A DNA stretch of 32,644 nucleotides. It comes from Candidatus Cloacimonadota bacterium (lineage in GTDB: Bacteria; Cloacimonadota; Cloacimonadia; Cloacimonadales; Cloacimonadaceae). The notes below the pieces were generated by a model. The model did not search any database, was not told the DNA's origin, and saw nothing but the letters and a program-made list of their open reading frames with translations. The position numbers and the translations under genes are program-made. The stretch spans positions 1-32,644 of the forward strand of contig JAQUJJ010000029.1 in the NCBI GenBank assembly GCA_028681035.1. The letters are read 5' to 3'. Of the stretch, positions 32,144 to 32,644 are shown piece by piece (the stretch's first letter is position 1; the number at the start of each line of letters is the position of its first letter).

Positions 32144-32644
32144 TCTTCTTTTGTTTCTTGGGGACCTCGTCACCGTAGTAATAGTAGTAATAGTAGTAAT
32201 AGTAGTAGTAATTCTGTTTACTGTAATACTTCTGCACATAGATGCTGTTTACTATGATGCCGTCTATCTTGGCATCAACGTTCTCCATCAGTTCCTTTGT
32301 GCGCTTGATAATGCCTTTTTCTGTGAAGCCACAGCGAACCACGATGAAGGTCATATCCACTTTCTTGGTTAGGATCAAAGCATCGGTAACAGCTATAATA
32401 GGTGGAGAATCAAAGAGTATATAATCATATCTCTTTTTCAGCTCCTCAAACATTACATCCGCACGAGGTGAAGCGATTAACTCAGAGGGATTGGGCGGCA
32501 CAAAACCACTGGTGATAATGTCCAGATTTAATATTCCAGATGCTTTCACAACCTGATCTATTGTCACATCCGGATCTATAAGGTAATCGATAACGCCGGT
32601 TTCTTTCTCAAGAGCAAACTTAGAATGTATTGTTGGTCTGCGTA
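32103..32644 (-). CDS. BY-kinase (CpsD/CapB-type tyrosine kinase), C-terminal part
   Basis: Cut by the right edge; about 180 residues of the C-terminal kinase domain are present. Bacterial tyrosine kinases of this type sit on the chain-length regulator of polysaccharide export (Wzc-like) and phosphorylate their own tyrosine tail. Seen: RRPTIHSKFALEKETGVIDYL (the RRP after Walker A', split here by the edge), IITSGFVPPNPSELI, the Walker B YDYILFDSPP, and VRCGFTEKG. Walker A and any membrane part lie outside. The tail has YY-SKQN followed by 12 consecutive tyrosines and a basic end. A GTG at 32565 is not the true start since homology runs past it. Capsule or exopolysaccharide export is inferred. 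Confidence 0.88.
   Translation of the reverse strand, partial: RRPTIHSKFALEKETGVIDYLIDPDVTIDQVVKASGILNLDIITSGFVPPNPSELIASPRADVMFEELKKRYDYILFDSPPIIAVTDALILTKKVDMTFIVVRCGFTEKGIIKRTKELMENVDAKIDGIIVNSIYVQKYYSKQNYYYYYYYYYYYYGDEVPKKQKKNVSRFLRKNKSIS
32175..32210 (-). repeat. Microsatellite coding for 12 tyrosines
   Basis: Thirty-six bases of TAC/TAT codons, on the + strand mostly in the 9-bp unit GTAGTAATA repeated. They encode Y12 in the autophosphorylation tail of the BY-kinase. Triplet-based length change would alter the number of tyrosines without a frameshift. Confidence 0.9.

Noticed and set aside
32144..32239. N-terminal extension of IspE rich in Thr and Ile
   Set aside because: It is the polytyrosine repeat of the BY-kinase read in another frame; IspE proteins begin at the MLAASYAKINL position.

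Overview
The window looks like chromosomal DNA from a Gram-negative anaerobe of the Fibrobacteres-Chlorobi-Bacteroidetes (FCB) superphylum, most probably a Cloacimonadota-like organism. This placement is inference. It rests on a giant SprA/Sov-type outer-membrane protein, many exported proteins with signal peptides, a bacterial ribosomal-protein cluster, and strong AGGAGG-type ribosome binding sites on many genes. No phage genes, transposase or CRISPR array were found.

Layout. Positions 1-737 hold no gene but two copies of a 220-300 bp repeat. From 738 to 23120 every gene is on the + strand: (i) a PLP decarboxylase of the ornithine-decarboxylase type and a malate/L-lactate dehydrogenase-family enzyme, overlapping by ATGA, then an outer-membrane barrel protein closed by a clear intrinsic terminator; (ii) a three-gene operon of a 1520-aa exported propeller/TPR/transglutaminase-like protein, a FecR-like exported protein and a CHASE2-adenylate cyclase; (iii) type III pantothenate kinase (coaX) and a 2086-aa SprA homologue; (iv) a 750-bp palindrome-rich spacer containing tRNA-Leu(CAG); (v) a PIN-PhoH ATPase and an alanine racemase with an extra 250-aa C-terminal domain. 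At 23121-23586 the two halves of the window converge in a non-coding, repeat-rich stretch.

From 23587 to the right edge every gene is on the - strand. In transcription order: the end of a BY-kinase (tyrosine kinase of polysaccharide export) with a 12-tyrosine tail, ispE, prs, rplY, pth, rpsF, ssb, rpsR, a DUF2232 membrane protein, rplI, a small membrane protein, a DUF721/DciA-like protein, rpe and ffh. The prs-to-rplI part is a housekeeping translation/replication cluster with many abutting or overlapping genes.

The least ordinary items are: the propeller/FecR/CHASE2-cyclase operon, which reads like an envelope-to-cAMP sensing pathway; the alanine racemase fusion; the charged coiled-coil insert in the SprA homologue; the microsatellite-encoded polytyrosine tail of the BY-kinase; and several families of palindromic intergenic repeats. 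One of these palindrome families occurs twice, 19 kb apart, each time in the same orientation relative to transcription.
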